From assembly GCA_021826655.1 (NCBI GenBank), contig JAKAZC010000149.1, positions 1-6,904 of the forward strand: 6,904 nucleotides of DNA, given 5' to 3'. The notes below the pieces were generated by a model that did not search any database, was not told the DNA's origin, and was given only the letters and a program-made list of their open reading frames with translations. Shown here piece by piece: positions 5,485 through 6,904 of the stretch. The stretch is from Actinomycetes bacterium. GTDB taxonomy: Bacteria; Actinomycetota; Acidimicrobiia; Acidimicrobiales; RAAP-2. The position numbers and the translations under genes are program-made. Numbering within the stretch: position 1 is the first letter of the stretch; each line of letters begins with the position of its first letter.

Positions 5485-6904
5485 GTGGCGGATCCATGGA
5501 CGTTCGCGGGGAAGCCGGCGACGCTCGACACCGTCGGGGGCGTCGTCACCCTGGTCGACGAGTCGACCTTCGCCATCAGCAGCCGGTCCGGCGACATCGT
5601 TCCCGGCTCGGCCCAGGGCCTCTTCGTGCGCGACATGCGGATCATCTCGCGCTTCGAGCTGCTGATCGACGGCAAGCGCCTCGAGCCCCTGGCCGCCACC
5701 AGCTCGGATCCGTTCGCCGCCACCTTCGTCTCGCGGGGCGTCCCGGCGGCCGGGGCGGCGGACTCGAGCCTCCTCGTGTTCCGGTCCCGCTTCGTGGGGC
5801 AGGGGATGCGGGAGGACGTCACCATCCACAACTATGCCAACGAACCGGCCGTGTGCCTCGTAGAGGGCTTCGTCGACGCCGACTTCGCCGACCTCTTCGC
5901 GGTGAAGGAGGGCAGGGCCGGCGACCCCGACGGGGAGGTCCGTCGATCGGTCGAGGGCAGCACGCTGGCCATCGGCTACCGCCGCGGCGGTACCAACCGG
6001 GGGGTCCGGCTCCGCTTCACCACCCACGACGGCGACGACGCCGAACCCGGGCGGAACCCCGGGGGGACTTTCAAGCTCAGCGAGGACCTGGTGACGGTGG
6101 AGGTGGTGGTGCCCGCGGCCGGCCGCTGGTCGGGCTGCGTCGAGATCACCCCGGTGATCGAGTCGGCACCGGTGCACCCCCGGTACCGGTGCGGCCAGCC
6201 CGTCGAACGGGCGACCCCGTCCGAACGCCTCGCCCTGTGGCGTCAGCGCGTCCCCCACGTCGAGACCGGCCACGACGGGCTGCGCACGGTGATGGCCAGG
6301 AGCGCCGAGGACCTCGGCGCCCTCCGGATCTTCGACCCCGATTTCCCCGAGCGGGTGGTCGTCGCGGCGGGGGCGCCCTGGTTCATGACGGTCTTCGGGC
6401 GCGATTCCCTGCTCACCGCCTGGAGCGCGCTGCTGGTCGACCCGGACCTGGCGCTGGGGGTGCTGCAGACGCTCGCCCGGTTCCAGGGGGAGGAGATCGA
6501 TCCCCTCCACGAGGAGCAGCCGGGTCGCATCCTGCACGAGATGCGCTTCGGCGAGGCCGCGTCGCTCTCGCTGGGCGGCGGGAGCATCTACTACGGGACG
6601 GCCGACGCGACGCCGCTGTTCGTCATGCTCCTCGGCGAGCTCCGCCGATGGGGGCTCGGGCGCGAGCAGGTGGACGAGCTCCTGCCGAACGCCGACCGCG
6701 CGCTGGCCTGGATCCGCGACTTCGGCGACGCCGACGGCGACGGCTACGTCGAGTACCAGCGGGCCACGTCGCGGGGCCTGGCCAACCAGGGTTGGAAGGA
6801 CAGCTGGGACGGGATCCGCTACGCCGACGGCCGCGTGGCGCAGGCCCCCATCGCGCTCTGCGAGGTACAGGCCTACGTGTACGGCGCCTACCTGGCCCGG
6901 GCCC
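5485..6904 (+). CDS. Amylo-alpha-1,6-glucosidase / glycogen debranching enzyme family protein (3' end cut by window edge)
   Basis: The plus frame from GTG 5485 is open to the right edge, giving 473 residues of a protein that is usually about 650-720. Residues of about 10-210 match the N-terminal GDE_N-type beta domain (T-F-A-I-S-S-R-S-G-D-I, then G-L-F-V-R-D-M-R near residue 50). From about 260 the (alpha/alpha)6-barrel glucosidase domain begins, with the conserved P298-W-F-M-T-V-F-G-R306-D307-S block, D415-A-D-G-D-G-Y-V-E423-Y and N434-Q-G-W-K-D439-S-W-D442. Such enzymes hydrolyse alpha-1,6 branch glucose in glycogen or related alpha-glucans in the cytoplasm. No signal peptide is visible. 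The GTG start is supported by a -10 hexamer 6 nt upstream and by the family N-terminus beginning at once. Specificity is uncertain: some relatives act on other glucosides, and the C-terminal part of the barrel is not in view. It is read away from sufS with only 87 bp between. Confidence 0.88.
   Translation, partial: MADPWTFAGKPATLDTVGGVVTLVDESTFAISSRSGDIVPGSAQGLFVRDMRIISRFELLIDGKRLEPLAATSSDPFAATFVSRGVPAAGAADSSLLVFRSRFVGQGMREDVTIHNYANEPAVCLVEGFVDADFADLFAVKEGRAGDPDGEVRRSVEGSTLAIGYRRGGTNRGVRLRFTTHDGDDAEPGRNPGGTFKLSEDLVTVEVVVPAAGRWSGCVEITPVIESAPVHPRYRCGQPVERATPSERLALWRQRVPHVETGHDGLRTVMARSAEDLGALRIFDPDFPERVVVAAGAPWFMTVFGRDSLLTAWSALLVDPDLALGVLQTLARFQGEEIDPLHEEQPGRILHEMRFGEAASLSLGGGSIYYGTADATPLFVMLLGELRRWGLGREQVDELLPNADRALAWIRDFGDADGDGYVEYQRATSRGLANQGWKDSWDGIRYADGRVAQAPIALCEVQAYVYGAYLARA

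Noticed and set aside
4169..5497. 442-codon minus-strand open frame over sufS
   Set aside because: Shadow of sufS in another frame; low-complexity Arg/Pro/Gly text. The sufS frame contains the PLP lysine and catalytic cysteine.
5407..6537. 376-codon minus-strand open frame opposite the debranching enzyme
   Set aside because: Antisense shadow in high-GC DNA. The plus frame matches the GDE family throughout.

Overview
This window is very GC-rich and reads as chromosomal DNA of an actinobacterium. A member of Acidimicrobiia or a neighbouring deep lineage is plausible but unproven. The evidence is the base composition, a LytR-CpsA-Psr cell-wall ligase, the sufS-sufU pair used by Gram-positive bacteria, a GDE_N-type debranching enzyme, and three genes whose start codons sit exactly 6 nt after a TANNNT hexamer, as in actinobacterial leaderless transcription. 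There is no rRNA, tRNA, CRISPR array, transposase or phage gene.

Layout. (1) 1-1494, minus strand: the N-terminal 498 residues of a large secreted protein that begins as a type IV prepilin and ends in 47-49 residue Cys-bearing repeats. Its 3' end lies beyond the left edge. (2) 1495-2083: a long divergent intergenic region with hairpins, a 7-9-7 dyad, a 35-nt imperfect repeat and an 8-bp minisatellite able to form a G-quadruplex on the minus strand. (3) 2084-3493, plus strand: a membrane-anchored LCP phosphotransferase. (4) 3484-3615: four copies of a 34-bp hairpin-forming repeat between convergent genes, running into both coding ends. (5) 5397-3609, minus strand: a two-gene operon, sufS (cysteine desulfurase) then sufU (sulfur acceptor/scaffold). 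(6) 5398-5484: a compact divergent promoter region with a perfect 6-6-6 inverted repeat. (7) 5485 to the right edge, plus strand: an amylo-alpha-1,6-glucosidase-type debranching enzyme, 3' end missing.

The genes do not form one pathway. sufS and sufU work together: SufS takes sulfur from cysteine as a persulfide and SufU receives it for Fe-S cluster assembly. The pilin-like protein and the LCP enzyme are both cell-envelope functions read divergently from one regulatory region. The debranching enzyme belongs to glycogen or alpha-glucan turnover. The least ordinary elements are the prepilin-repeat fusion, the repeats in the two longer intergenic regions, and the uniform hexamer-to-start spacing at three genes. 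I saw no clearly new biological system.
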